Part shown: piece after piece, positions 8,774-16,765 of the stretch
How the letters are laid out: each line of letters opens with the position of its first letter
How positions within the stretch are numbered: the first letter of the stretch is position 1
NCBI GenBank assembly: GCA_964387745.1
Contig: CAYLXL010000001.1
Coordinates: 62,001 to 126,000 of the forward strand
Direction of reading: 5' to 3'
Length of the DNA: 64,000 nt
Origin: JAGOUU01 sp964387745
GTDB taxonomy: Bacteria; Pseudomonadota; Gammaproteobacteria; JAGOUU01
The notes under the pieces: model-generated
Seen by the model: only the letters and a program-made list of their open reading frames with translations
Told to the model about the DNA's origin: nothing
The model's database searches: none
Translations under genes and position numbers: made by a program

Positions 8774-9481
8774 ATGTTGCAGTCATCATCAGTTGAATCA
8801 TGGGAGAATAAACAGGCGCTTTTATTTGCTTTAGATGGATCGTTGCTTGATCAGCAATTTAATCAATACTTATGGCAAGAAATAATACCTAAAACTTACG
8901 CGAGCCTACACTCATTATCTCTAGCACAGGCAAAAACATTAGTAGCGAGTTACCAAAACGCAGTAAATAATACGCTCGATGATTATGCTATAGATTATTG
9001 GGAGAAGACATTAGGAATTAATTTGTTAGCGCTAACTAAGCAACATGCACACATGATTAGATTAAATAAATATGCAGAAAAATTTTTGTTTTACATTCAT
9101 AATCTTAAAGAACGCCCAAAGTGTTATTTAATTGCTAATGAGCACCCCGAACTGCTAGATTTTAAATTACAACTAACAGGTTTAGAGTGTTTTTTTGATC
9201 ATGTAACATCTTGTTACGAGATAGGCATGTTAAAGCATCAAAAAGAATTTTGGCCAAAATATTTTCAACATGTAAATCTTGAGCCGACAAGTGCAGTCTT
9301 ATTTGAAGCAGATGCAAACGGGCTACAGTCAGCAGTTGATTCAGGGTTAGAAATTATTGCTAATAAATCCAATAAATCAGAATCAAATTACATTGAATAC
9401 AATAAGGTCAAGTATATTAATGATCTTAATGACTTATTACCAACCAGTTTAAATACTTTTGATATTATCTATGCTCGATAA
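8774..9481 (+). CDS. YrfG-like HAD-family protein lacking catalytic residues
   Basis: Resembles E. coli YrfG (a GMP/IMP nucleotidase) along most of its length; for example, LIANEHPELLDFKLQLTGLE aligns with the region after YrfG motif II. The catalytic signature is broken. The nucleophile motif DxDGT is ALDGS, so Ala19 replaces the phosphorylated Asp. The motif II Thr/Ser is Ala (LIANEHP), and motif IV IDDS reads EADA. The motif III Lys (GMLKHQ) remains. The 235-residue frame is otherwise intact, so it is probably a pseudoenzyme rather than a pseudogene. nudE starts inside its 3' end, as YrfG-NudE neighbours do in other gammaproteobacteria. Confidence 0.75.
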   Translation: MLQSSSVESWENKQALLFALDGSLLDQQFNQYLWQEIIPKTYASLHSLSLAQAKTLVASYQNAVNNTLDDYAIDYWEKTLGINLLALTKQHAHMIRLNKYAEKFLFYIHNLKERPKCYLIANEHPELLDFKLQLTGLECFFDHVTSCYEIGMLKHQKEFWPKYFQHVNLEPTSAVLFEADANGLQSAVDSGLEIIANKSNKSESNYIEYNKVKYINDLNDLLPTSLNTFDIIYAR

Positions 9482-10037
9482 AGAACTGCCAAACATTGAT
9501 AAAATTACAACTCTTGCCAAATCAAGGATGTTTACTATTGAGCAGTTAGATCTTGAATTCAGTAATGGCGAAAAAAGATGTTTTGAACGCTTGAAATCAG
9601 GTCCTCGCCGTTCAGTATTAATAGCTGCTATAGATAATAAAAATAATATACTACTAGTAAAAGAATATGCAGCTGGTACAGAGCGTTATGAACTATGTTT
9701 GCCGAAGGGCTTGGTCGAAAATGATGAAACTATTTTTCATGGTGCCAATCGTGAATTGCAAGAAGAAGTAGGTTTTATTGCCGAGGATATAGTCGAAATT
9801 ACGGATCTAACCATTGCACCAAACTATATGAGTCATAAGTCCTGTTTGGTTTTAGCAACGGGTTTATCACCTAGTAAATTAATTGGTGATGAACCAGAGC
9901 CTTTAGAATTAGTATACTGTAGTCTTGGTAAAATAAATGATTTGATTTTAAGTGGTCAAGTTACTGAAGCACGTAGTATAGCAGGGATATATATAATCAA
10001 AAATTATTTAGACAACAAGAATCTTGATAAAAGATAA
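9471..10037 (+). CDS. nudE: Nudix hydrolase, ADP-compound hydrolase NudE type
   Basis: Probable NudE, which hydrolyses ADP-ribose, Ap3A and NADH-type compounds. The Nudix box is complete at about residues 80-102: GLVENDE, then seven residues, then REL-QEEVG. I chose the ATG at 9471 (MLDKELPNID); a TTG 12 bases upstream is also possible. The gene overlaps the upstream YrfG-like gene by 11 bases and is followed 16 bases later by cysQ, giving a small nucleotide-clean-up operon. Family length is about 186 and the product has 188 residues. Confidence 0.9.
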   Translation: MLDKELPNIDKITTLAKSRMFTIEQLDLEFSNGEKRCFERLKSGPRRSVLIAAIDNKNNILLVKEYAAGTERYELCLPKGLVENDETIFHGANRELQEEVGFIAEDIVEITDLTIAPNYMSHKSCLVLATGLSPSKLIGDEPEPLELVYCSLGKINDLILSGQVTEARSIAGIYIIKNYLDNKNLDKR

Positions 10038-10053
10038 AAGATAAATAGACAAA

Positions 10054-10926
10054 ATGATATATAGTCAAACAGAGCTATTTGAGATTTGCGAGCAAGTGAT
10101 TGAGATTGCCTCTCAAGCGTCTAAAGTGATTCTGGAGTGTTATAAAAATTTTGATAAATATCAAGATGTACAAATCAAAGCAGATCGCACGCCGGTAACT
10201 GTAGCTGATTTAAAGGCTAATCAAGTTATTATTGATGCTTTGGCAGAAGTTACTCTCAACGAAAAAAAAATAAAATTACCAGTTTTATCAGAAGAATCTG
10301 CGGATATAAATCCGGTCAATACAAAATTACGCTTAGAATGGGAAGACTATTGGCTAGTTGATCCACTTGATGGTACGAAGGAATTTCTTAATCAAAGTGA
10401 TGAGTTTTGTGTGATTATTGCTCTAGTTCAACAACATAGGCCCACTATAGGCGTTATTTATTCGCCATGCGACGACATCGTATATTATGCAGTTTCAGGG
10501 GGTGGTGCCTTCAAGCGTGAAAAGTTACAGGAGGCAGTAAGAATATTTGCTAAAAAAGTAGATTTGCACCAAAATAGCCTAAAGATTGCCTCTAGTAAAA
10601 GGCAGCATGTTACACGTAAATATAATGATTTCTTAAAGATTTTAGATAATCAGCGAATAAATTATAATAATATTTATAAAGGTAGTGCTATTAAATTTGG
10701 CTTGGTTGCGACAGGCGAGATAGATTTATACCCACGTTTTGGTCTTACTAGTGAGTGGGATACTGCCGCAGGTGATTGTATCGTACATGAAGCGGGGGGT
10801 ATCGTGTGTGATCTTAATGGTAAATTATTACGGTATAATTGCCAAGAGGCTTTGATTAATCCTGAGTTTTTTGTCGCCGGTGATAGAAGTATTGATTGGG
10901 TTAATTGGTTAAAAAAAGTTTTATAG
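10054..10926 (+). CDS. cysQ: 3'(2'),5'-bisphosphate nucleotidase
   Basis: Member of the inositol-monophosphatase superfamily, CysQ branch, which removes the 3' phosphate from PAP, a by-product of sulfate assimilation and of 4'-phosphopantetheine transfer. The 290-residue product has the metal site in three pieces: LSEES at about 79-83, DPLDGTKEF at about 103-111, and LTSEWDTAAGD near residue 226. TPVTVADLKAN near residue 47 is also typical. It lies between nudE and a coiled-coil gene with short gaps. No sulfate-assimilation genes are visible nearby. Confidence 0.93.
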   Translation: MIYSQTELFEICEQVIEIASQASKVILECYKNFDKYQDVQIKADRTPVTVADLKANQVIIDALAEVTLNEKKIKLPVLSEESADINPVNTKLRLEWEDYWLVDPLDGTKEFLNQSDEFCVIIALVQQHRPTIGVIYSPCDDIVYYAVSGGGAFKREKLQEAVRIFAKKVDLHQNSLKIASSKRQHVTRKYNDFLKILDNQRINYNNIYKGSAIKFGLVATGEIDLYPRFGLTSEWDTAAGDCIVHEAGGIVCDLNGKLLRYNCQEALINPEFFVAGDRSIDWVNWLKKVL

Positions 10927-10943
10927 CTGTATAATAGAATCGT

Positions 10944-11522
10944 ATGGTAAAAGAAGATAAGTTATTGTCTAGATTAGATCAGCAGATTGCTAATATTGAG
11001 CAATTTGTTATTGATTTGCAAAAAGACAGGAATCTCCAACAAATATTTTATCAAAAAAAATTGTATCTTAACCTTAATAATATTTTTAAAAATAATTATA
11101 CGGAGTATACAAAATATTTTGAGGATATCCTTGCTGATTATAGAATCTTTAAAAAAAATAATAATGAAGTTTTTAAGCTTTATTTTTTAACTAGAATAGA
11201 ACAGAAAATTTTTGCATTATTTAAAATTTTACGCCATTTAAGAAAATATAATAAAAATACAGATTCACTTTCAACTAAGATAGCTCAACGCCAACAACAA
11301 GTTAATAGCTTACTCAATGAAAAAGCGATGCTAGAAAAAATGTTTGGTTTTTTAGAGACTGGATATAATAACATGAATAAACAAACAGTTAGTGCAAAAA
11401 CTGACGCTGCTTATAATCAGAAACTAATTGAGATTTTAGCTAAAAAGGGTAAGGTCGAACGAGAATTATTCTCTGTCAAAGAGCGACTCAAGTTATTAGA
11501 TCATTCAGATTATATCAATTAG
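10944..11522 (+). CDS. Coiled-coil protein, possibly PriC-like
   Basis: The 192-residue protein is helical and charged, with Lys/Gln/Asn-rich heptad-like stretches at about 85-125 and 155-187. There is no signal peptide or transmembrane segment. The C-terminal pattern (YNQKLIEILAKKGKVERELF) faintly recalls the end of primosomal protein N'' (PriC), which also has an all-helical fold of similar size. This is a weak, pattern-level resemblance. It is the last gene of the yrfG-nudE-cysQ unit, 17 bases after cysQ. A profile search would be needed to confirm or reject PriC. Confidence 0.4.
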   Translation: MVKEDKLLSRLDQQIANIEQFVIDLQKDRNLQQIFYQKKLYLNLNNIFKNNYTEYTKYFEDILADYRIFKKNNNEVFKLYFLTRIEQKIFALFKILRHLRKYNKNTDSLSTKIAQRQQQVNSLLNEKAMLEKMFGFLETGYNNMNKQTVSAKTDAAYNQKLIEILAKKGKVERELFSVKERLKLLDHSDYIN

Positions 11523-11659
11523 TCGAATATATAATCATTCTCTTGCTTAAAATAGCCTCCAATTTTGCAACTTACTGACTATATTTAATAATATATTAAA
11601 TAATATATTGAAAAGTTATTGGTCAAATTAATAGTTATTATTATAAATTAATTAAGTTT

Positions 11660-13099
11660 ATGCATAAATATAGTAGAAAAATTGTTGTTATCGGGGGCGG
11701 TGCAAGCGGCTTGTATCTTACTAGAACATTATCTAGATTAGGGTATAGTGTTACTTTAGTTGATAAGGCTAATAAGCTTGGGGGAACTTGCTTACATAAT
11801 AGTTGCGTACCAAGTAAAGCATTTATTCAATGTGCGCAAGTAGCTTTCGATGCAATGCATGCACAAAAATATGGTGTGCTTTGTGACGTCAAAGTTAATT
11901 TTGAGCAAATTAAGACTTATATTGATGAAGTAATTAACAAAATTCAAAAACAAGATAATCCTATAAGTTTCAAATCACATGGAGTGGACGTCATTTATGG
12001 TAATGCGCACTTTATTGGTGAGCACATGTTGTCTGTAGACGATAAACTGATCCCTGCTGAAAAATTTATCATTGCAACAGGTAGTCGACCAAGCATTCCA
12101 AATATACCAGGACTAACTAAGATTAGATACTATACCACTGATAATATTCTAACAATAAAAGAACTACCAAAAAGATTAGTGATTATAGGCGGGGGATATG
12201 CCGCTTTTGAATATGCTCAAGCCTTTACTCGTTTAGGTACAGAGGTAACTGTTCTTGAAAGTGAGGCTGAGTTTTTACAGGGCTTTGACCGAGCACAAAT
12301 AAAGACGTTAGTAGAAAAAATTTCTTATCAGGGTGCAAGTTTCTATAGTAAAGTCAAAATTAATGCCGTTAAAGAGCAAGATGGTGAAATATTTATTGAA
12401 GTGAGCTCTGGCATGGAAAAGTTTTTGCATCAAAAGGCGCCAATTAAATGTGATGTTTTATTAGTAGCTGCTGGCAGAGTGCCAGAGGTAGATAATTTGG
12501 GCTTAGAACTAGCTGGAGTAGATTACAACCAAAATGGTATAAAAGTAGATGATTATCTTAAAACGTCTAGATCACATATCTTTGCAATTGGTGATGTTGT
12601 TGATTCAGCTTATAAGTTTACGCACGTTTCAGAATATCAAGCTGGAATTATTATCGATAATTTTGCTTTTAAGACGCATCGATGCGTCAATTATAAATCA
12701 GTACCTTTTGTGATGCACACTGATCCTGAATTCGCGCAGGTAGGTTTTACAGAACAGCAGTTACAAGCTGGTAAGAGGTCTTATAAGGTCATAGAATATT
12801 CATTTAATAAATTTGATCGAGCTATTATTTCTGATCAGACAGAAGGCAGTATTAAGCTATTAGTAAAGGGTGATAGATTATTAGGTGCTTCAATATTAAG
12901 TCCGTGCGCAGGTGAGTTAATCCATATACTAAGTTTAGCTATTAAAAATAGAACACCTCTTAAGAGAATAAAAGATAGCATTTTTGCTTATCCGTCATGG
13001 TCGCAAATGCACAAAAGAGCTGTAGATAAACTTTATGAGCCTAAATTGTTTGGTACTTTTTCGAAGTATTATATTAAATTTAGGCAGTGGCTTGAGTAA
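11660..13099 (+). CDS. Class I pyridine nucleotide-disulfide oxidoreductase (Lpd/MerA-like)
   Basis: FAD-dependent oxidoreductase of the dihydrolipoamide dehydrogenase/mercuric reductase family. The 479-residue product has the FAD-binding VVIGGGASGLYL (about 9-20) and the redox pair in GGTCLHNSCVPSK (Cys44, Cys49). The NAD(P) site is VIIGGGYAAFEYA, followed by FAIGDV before the dimerisation domain. The C-terminal His-Glu dyad of the disulfide reductases (HPTLSE pattern) reads YPSWSQ here, so Tyr444 and Gln449 stand in for His and Glu. Substrate therefore cannot be assigned; lipoamide dehydrogenase activity is unlikely. It has its own AT-rich upstream region and no pyruvate-dehydrogenase genes nearby. 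Confidence 0.88.
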   Translation: MHKYSRKIVVIGGGASGLYLTRTLSRLGYSVTLVDKANKLGGTCLHNSCVPSKAFIQCAQVAFDAMHAQKYGVLCDVKVNFEQIKTYIDEVINKIQKQDNPISFKSHGVDVIYGNAHFIGEHMLSVDDKLIPAEKFIIATGSRPSIPNIPGLTKIRYYTTDNILTIKELPKRLVIIGGGYAAFEYAQAFTRLGTEVTVLESEAEFLQGFDRAQIKTLVEKISYQGASFYSKVKINAVKEQDGEIFIEVSSGMEKFLHQKAPIKCDVLLVAAGRVPEVDNLGLELAGVDYNQNGIKVDDYLKTSRSHIFAIGDVVDSAYKFTHVSEYQAGIIIDNFAFKTHRCVNYKSVPFVMHTDPEFAQVGFTEQQLQAGKRSYKVIEYSFNKFDRAIISDQTEGSIKLLVKGDRLLGASILSPCAGELIHILSLAIKNRTPLKRIKDSIFAYPSWSQMHKRAVDKLYEPKLFGTFSKYYIKFRQWLE

Positions 13100-13140
13100 A
13101 ATGCGGTAGTATTTTATCTGTTTAGCGTGTCACTTAAAGC

Positions 13141-13632
13141 TTACCTTCCAGGTGAACCATTAGGTCTATTGCCTGGTTTGTAAGATTCTGGTCCCAAGCC
13201 TTGTTGTTCTTGGTATTTTTTGAGTCGTTTTAAAGCAAGTTCATTGCGCGCACGGGCTTTTGCTTCAGGTGGGGCAAATGGTGAGTCGGCAATGCTCTGT
13301 AAAGCTTCAACACTATTTTTTATAATCTCAAAACTAGATGGTATTTCAGATACAGAAATTTGACCATTAGTTAATTTTTTAAGTGCCTGCATGGCGGCAG
13401 GATCTTTTTTAAGTTCATTGTATAAAATAGTTTCTGGATCTTTTACATGTGTAGCTGCCTTTGGATCAATAAAGCCTTGGCCTTGTAGTTTTCCAGTCTG
13501 TCCACCTCTTCCGCCCTTACCGCTTTCACCAGCACTTCCAGAATCATCAGAATTATTAGAATCTTTTGACAAGTTATTAAAAAAATTTTTAATTTTCCGC
13601 CATATAGAGTCAATATTTTTGGAATTAGACAT
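13141..13632 (-). CDS. Unrecognised small protein with a Gly/Ser-rich linker
   Basis: I do not recognise this 163-residue protein. It has a short helical, basic N-terminus (about 1-22), a Ser/Gly/Asn-rich low-complexity stretch (about 23-55) and a helical middle (about 65-140, with PFAPPEAKARARNELALKRL). A Pro/Gly-rich tail ends NGSPGR. It has no signal peptide and no transmembrane segment. It is divergent from the C45 hydrolase gene (about 80 bases apart) and convergent with the oxidoreductase. Small proteins of this composition are common among secreted effectors of intracellular bacteria, but that is speculation. Confidence 0.6.
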   Translation of the reverse strand: MSNSKNIDSIWRKIKNFFNNLSKDSNNSDDSGSAGESGKGGRGGQTGKLQGQGFIDPKAATHVKDPETILYNELKKDPAAMQALKKLTNGQISVSEIPSSFEIIKNSVEALQSIADSPFAPPEAKARARNELALKRLKKYQEQQGLGPESYKPGNRPNGSPGR

Positions 13633-13710
13633 GGTTCTTATAGTTCTGACAATTTTACTTAAGATCTGTTATATTGTTATTTTATATTATATCAAAAATT
13701 AAGACTAGCT

Positions 13711-14823
13711 ATGTTGCCACTTATTCCAGTTATTGAGCTTAGCGGTAGTTATAAATCTATAGGCGAGCAGTTTGGTGTTAAATATAAAAACGAAATCAAA
13801 CGATTCGCAGAAACGCGGATGACAAGAATAATTAATTTTGTTAAAAAGTACGGCAAAGTTAATGTCAGTCAACAACAAATTTTAGAAATAGCCAAAGAAT
13901 TTCTACCGATTCACCAAAGTTATGACAAAAATAGCTGGGATGAGTTTGTTGGCATAGCAAAAGGTGCAGAGCTTTCGCAAGAATTATTATTACTAGTCAA
14001 CAGCTATACTGATTTACGGGATTATATTTGTAAACTAAAAGGATTTAATGATCCAGAAATTCGATTTGATGGTTGTACAGGATTTATTATTGATAAAACC
14101 ATGACTGTTGAGAAGCAGATTATGATTGGTCAAACTTGGGATATGTCGGTAGAAGCGATGGACTATTTAGTTATAGTCAAAAAATATCCTGATAATGGTC
14201 CAAAAATGGTTTATTTGACCACGATGGGTTGCCAGGCATTAATCGGTTTCAATGAGTATCAATTAGCCATTGGCACAACTAATTTAATGGCTAATGATTG
14301 TGAATTAGGCATTAATTATTTAGCGACTATTAATAAAGCTTTGATGGCGAGTAACTACGAACCTATGGTAAAAGACATAATTGCTACCAAAAAAATGTCC
14401 GGGCATAGCTTTTTGTGCGCAGGAGTGAATAATGGCAATCTTATTGAAGCTAGCTCTACTCATTATTTAAATTATAAACTTGAACATTTTCCGTTGGTTA
14501 AAACTAATAATTACACAGAGGCTATGGCAAGTTACCAGATGTATAGTCCAGAGCAACGGCTGCGTAATAGCATATATAGATACAGTCGAGCTTTAGGCTT
14601 TTTGGTGACCAAGACCCAATGGACTGCCAATGAGTTGTGGAATAAGGTCCTTGCTGATGATTGCCGTAATGAGTCCGGCGCTGCTATTTGCAATGAAGAC
14701 TATGAAGGCAAGTATAGTGAGTTTGCGACTTTAGCTACAGTTTTGCTAATTCCTGAGACTAAGACTATGTGGGTTTGCCGCGGTGGGGTGGTAAGTGGGC
14801 AAAAACAAGAGATTAGCCTGTAA
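13711..14823 (+). CDS. C45-family (acyl-CoA:6-APA acyltransferase-like) Ntn hydrolase
   Basis: Resembles the peptidase C45/penicillin acyltransferase-like family. These are N-terminal-nucleophile hydrolases that self-cleave to expose a cysteine and act on amide bonds of small molecules. In the 370-residue product the likely cleavage site is D-G-C-T-G-F, with Cys122 as nucleophile. It is preceded by family features SYKSIGEQFGVKY and WDEFVGIAKGAEL, and followed by IGQTWDMS. No signal peptide is evident, so it is probably cytoplasmic. The substrate is unknown. It starts about 80 bases from the divergent small gene. Confidence 0.8.
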   Translation: MLPLIPVIELSGSYKSIGEQFGVKYKNEIKRFAETRMTRIINFVKKYGKVNVSQQQILEIAKEFLPIHQSYDKNSWDEFVGIAKGAELSQELLLLVNSYTDLRDYICKLKGFNDPEIRFDGCTGFIIDKTMTVEKQIMIGQTWDMSVEAMDYLVIVKKYPDNGPKMVYLTTMGCQALIGFNEYQLAIGTTNLMANDCELGINYLATINKALMASNYEPMVKDIIATKKMSGHSFLCAGVNNGNLIEASSTHYLNYKLEHFPLVKTNNYTEAMASYQMYSPEQRLRNSIYRYSRALGFLVTKTQWTANELWNKVLADDCRNESGAAICNEDYEGKYSEFATLATVLLIPETKTMWVCRGGVVSGQKQEISL

Positions 14824-14849
14824 TTTAAGCGAGCGTCTAAGTTAATCTA

Positions 14850-14878
14850 TTGCTTTTGCTTAGCAGATTCAGTATTAT
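14850..14878 (+). promoter_or_regulatory. Candidate sigma-70 promoter for rpmE
   Basis: TTGCTT (14850-14855) and TATTAT (14873-14878) are separated by exactly 17 bases, about 90 bases ahead of the rpmE start. Both hexamers match the sigma-70 consensus at four or five positions. Transcription would start near 14885, leaving a leader of about 80 bases that could take part in L31 control; no specific structure was identified. Confidence 0.5.
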
Positions 14879-14966
14879 GCTTGTTTTATATTTCAAGAAA
14901 TAATTAGCGTCTGTTAATGATAGTAGACAGTTGATTAACTAATTCTGAAAGCTCATGGGGTAAATA

Positions 14967-15212
14967 ATGAAGGCTAACATCCATCCAACATACGAAGAAA
15001 TCAATGTTACATGTTCGTGCGGTAACAAATTTGTAACTAAATCGACAATCGCTGAAAGATCTAAAGATCTTCATCTTGACGTTTGCTCAAGCTGTCACCC
15101 TTTCTATACTGGTAACCAGAAAGTTATCGATACAGCAGGTCGTGTTGATTTATTCAAGAAAAAATTCTCAATGTTTGGTGTCACTAAATCAAAAAAAGCG
15201 CCTGACGCTTAA
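14967..15212 (+). CDS. rpmE: 50S ribosomal protein L31 (zinc-ribbon form)
   Basis: Ribosomal protein L31 sits at the subunit interface of the 70S ribosome. The 81-residue product has the zinc-binding form: C16-S-C18 and C40-S-S-C43, with the signatures MKANIHPTYEE and CHPFYTG. It is longer than E. coli L31 (70 residues) at the C-terminus. A ribosome site (GGGG) lies 8 bases ahead of the ATG. A strong terminator follows, so it is a single-gene unit. rpmE next to priA is also the E. coli arrangement, although here several genes lie between. Confidence 0.97.
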   Translation: MKANIHPTYEEINVTCSCGNKFVTKSTIAERSKDLHLDVCSSCHPFYTGNQKVIDTAGRVDLFKKKFSMFGVTKSKKAPDA

Positions 15213-15236
15213 TGGATTTTTACTGAATAGTGAAAT

Positions 15237-15264
15237 AAAAAAAGCCACATTTGTGGCTTTTTTT
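15237..15264 (+). terminator. Rho-independent terminator of rpmE
   Basis: The hairpin aaaaaaagccaca-tt-tgtggctttttt has a GCCACA/TGTGGC core (15244-15249 with 15252-15257) extended by A/T pairs, and ends in a run of seven T. It begins about 25 bases after the rpmE stop codon. Confidence 0.9.
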
Positions 15265-15384
15265 ATGTTCGTAGGTTTTAGAGATTGAATATAGAAGCTA
15301 TACTAGAGCTGTCAATATTTCATCTAGATCTAGCAAATATTGAATAACCAGCAAATAAATTATTATGTTAAATAAGGCGATAGC

Positions 15385-15888
15385 ATGGATAGCAAATTAA
15401 AGTCATGGGTTTTTATAATTACTGTTTTCTTTTGTAATTTAGTATTTGCGCAAGCCCCTTGGTGGTGTAAAAACCAAACAAACCCAGAGTTATCAATGGG
15501 TAGTATAGAATACACTCCTAAGACCAAGGTTTGTACTTATAAAGTAAGATGTCCACAGGGTAAGTGCGACATGATTAATATAACTACGGCAGGACAATCT
15601 GCTTCGTTAGATCCATTTTATGTGAGTAATGTATCGCTAAATCAAAAATCTGGAGCTCAATTTGATAAATTACCAGCTGATGCCATTGAGTGTGCTCCAA
15701 CAACAGCAACCAATTTAGCTGTTGGTGATAAGAATGTTGCTTTGCAAGATGGTAGCAAAAAAGATGGACCAACATCATGTGTAATTAGATTAGTTAATGT
15801 CAAAGTAGATAGCTTGGAACAAGATGATATACTTGTAACTTATCAATTAGGTGGTGGCCAGCGGCTTGACGTTAAATTGATTAAATAA
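15385..15888 (+). CDS. Secreted protein of unknown function, cysteine-containing
   Basis: I do not recognise this 167-residue protein. It has a clear Sec signal peptide (hydrophobic WVFIITVFFCNLVFA, probable cleavage after VFA at about 22). The mature part is beta-rich, with six cysteines that could form disulfides: APWWCKN, KVCTYKVRCPQGKC, and later single Cys at IECAP and TSCVIR. It is most likely periplasmic or extracellular. It converges with the PagL-like gene, leaving four bases between the stop codons. No partner operon is evident. Confidence 0.7.
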   Translation: MDSKLKSWVFIITVFFCNLVFAQAPWWCKNQTNPELSMGSIEYTPKTKVCTYKVRCPQGKCDMINITTAGQSASLDPFYVSNVSLNQKSGAQFDKLPADAIECAPTTATNLAVGDKNVALQDGSKKDGPTSCVIRLVNVKVDSLEQDDILVTYQLGGGQRLDVKLIK

Positions 15889-15892
15889 TCAA

Positions 15893-16489
15893 CTAGAATC
15901 GATAGCCAAATCTAGCAGAAATAGGTAAGGTAATACCTCTATTATTTTTATGTAATCCAGCATTAGAATAATGAATAACGTAAACCCCGAATAATAGTTC
16001 ATTATTATTATTCGGGTTTATAGTTTTTAAGCCCATACTAAATATGTCTTGAAATACAAAGTGTTTTCCTAATTTACGACCCTCAAAATCATTATTGGTC
16101 ATATAGCTCGGGCCAACTCCTGCTTGTATAAAGGGAGCTACAGAATTCCATTTTACTGGATACCATCTAGCGACTACAGCTGGTGACAATATAGCTATCG
16201 ATTTGGAGTAATTTTGACCGTCAGCACGTTGTGAGGTCTTCAAATACAGTACACTGCCATCTAAGCCAGCTTCGAGGTGACCAAATTTGGTTGAGTTACT
16301 GTAAAAATAATTAGCTACACCGATGCGGCCACCATAGATTGCTGAACTGTTATCTATATCGGGTGAACCTTTAAAAATGGGAGAGACATCAGCTTCAAAA
16401 TTTTTTAACCATGAAGCACTATAGGCAAAGTAGGGAGTTAGTAAAACTAGAAGAATAAAAGTTACAGGCAAGCGTCGATAAAGATTCAT
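15893..16489 (-). CDS. pagL: PagL-like lipid A 3-O-deacylase
   Basis: Outer-membrane beta-barrel enzyme that removes the 3-O acyl chain from lipid A, altering immune recognition. The 198-residue product has a signal peptide (hydrophobic stretch to about residue 25) and alternating barrel strands. The PagL catalytic His-Ser pair lies in YVIHYSNAGLHKNNRGI near the C-terminus, and the protein ends in an aromatic residue (FGYRF), as outer-membrane proteins do. PagL homologues occur in several gammaproteobacterial pathogens. Symbol assignment rests on the HYSNAG motif, size and topology. Confidence 0.8.
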   Translation of the reverse strand: MNLYRRLPVTFILLVLLTPYFAYSASWLKNFEADVSPIFKGSPDIDNSSAIYGGRIGVANYFYSNSTKFGHLEAGLDGSVLYLKTSQRADGQNYSKSIAILSPAVVARWYPVKWNSVAPFIQAGVGPSYMTNNDFEGRKLGKHFVFQDIFSMGLKTINPNNNNELLFGVYVIHYSNAGLHKNNRGITLPISARFGYRF

Positions 16490-16679
16490 ATTTATTATAT
16501 TTATTATTTTTTTGATTATTTTTTTTATATGTTACTATTTATAGTTACTTCAAAGCATCAAGTAGTTTTTTAGTGTACTTACAAAAATTACTATTATATG
16601 TTATAACTTAAAGTTTAGTTGATTATTAGCAGAAAAAAATTAGTTTTTGTTTTTAATCTTCTGAGAATTAATTTAAGAT

Positions 16680-16695
16680 AATGCATATATGCATT
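16680..16695. promoter_or_regulatory. 16-bp perfect palindrome upstream of the histone-like gene
   Basis: The sequence aatgcatatatgcatt is its own reverse complement. It lies about 70 bases ahead of the histone-like start, where an operator would be expected. Its core gcatatatgc recurs ahead of the HigBA-type pair at 58535-58544. The rest of the 16490-16765 spacer is strongly AT-rich; no convincing -35/-10 pair was identified. Confidence 0.35.
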
Positions 16696-16765
16696 TGCAT
16701 TTATTATTGCCTTGCAATAAGCTATATTATTATCGCCTATAAAAATTTTGTATACGGAGACCACC

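Noticed and set aside
10987..11190. 67-residue Ile/Leu-rich frame inside the coiled-coil gene
   Set aside because: An alternative frame of AT-rich Asn/Lys codons; no start signal of its own.
13391..13702. Plus-strand frame opposite the Gly-rich protein
   Set aside because: Its proline/serine runs are the mirror of the Gly/Ser-rich codons on the other strand; no motifs or start signal.
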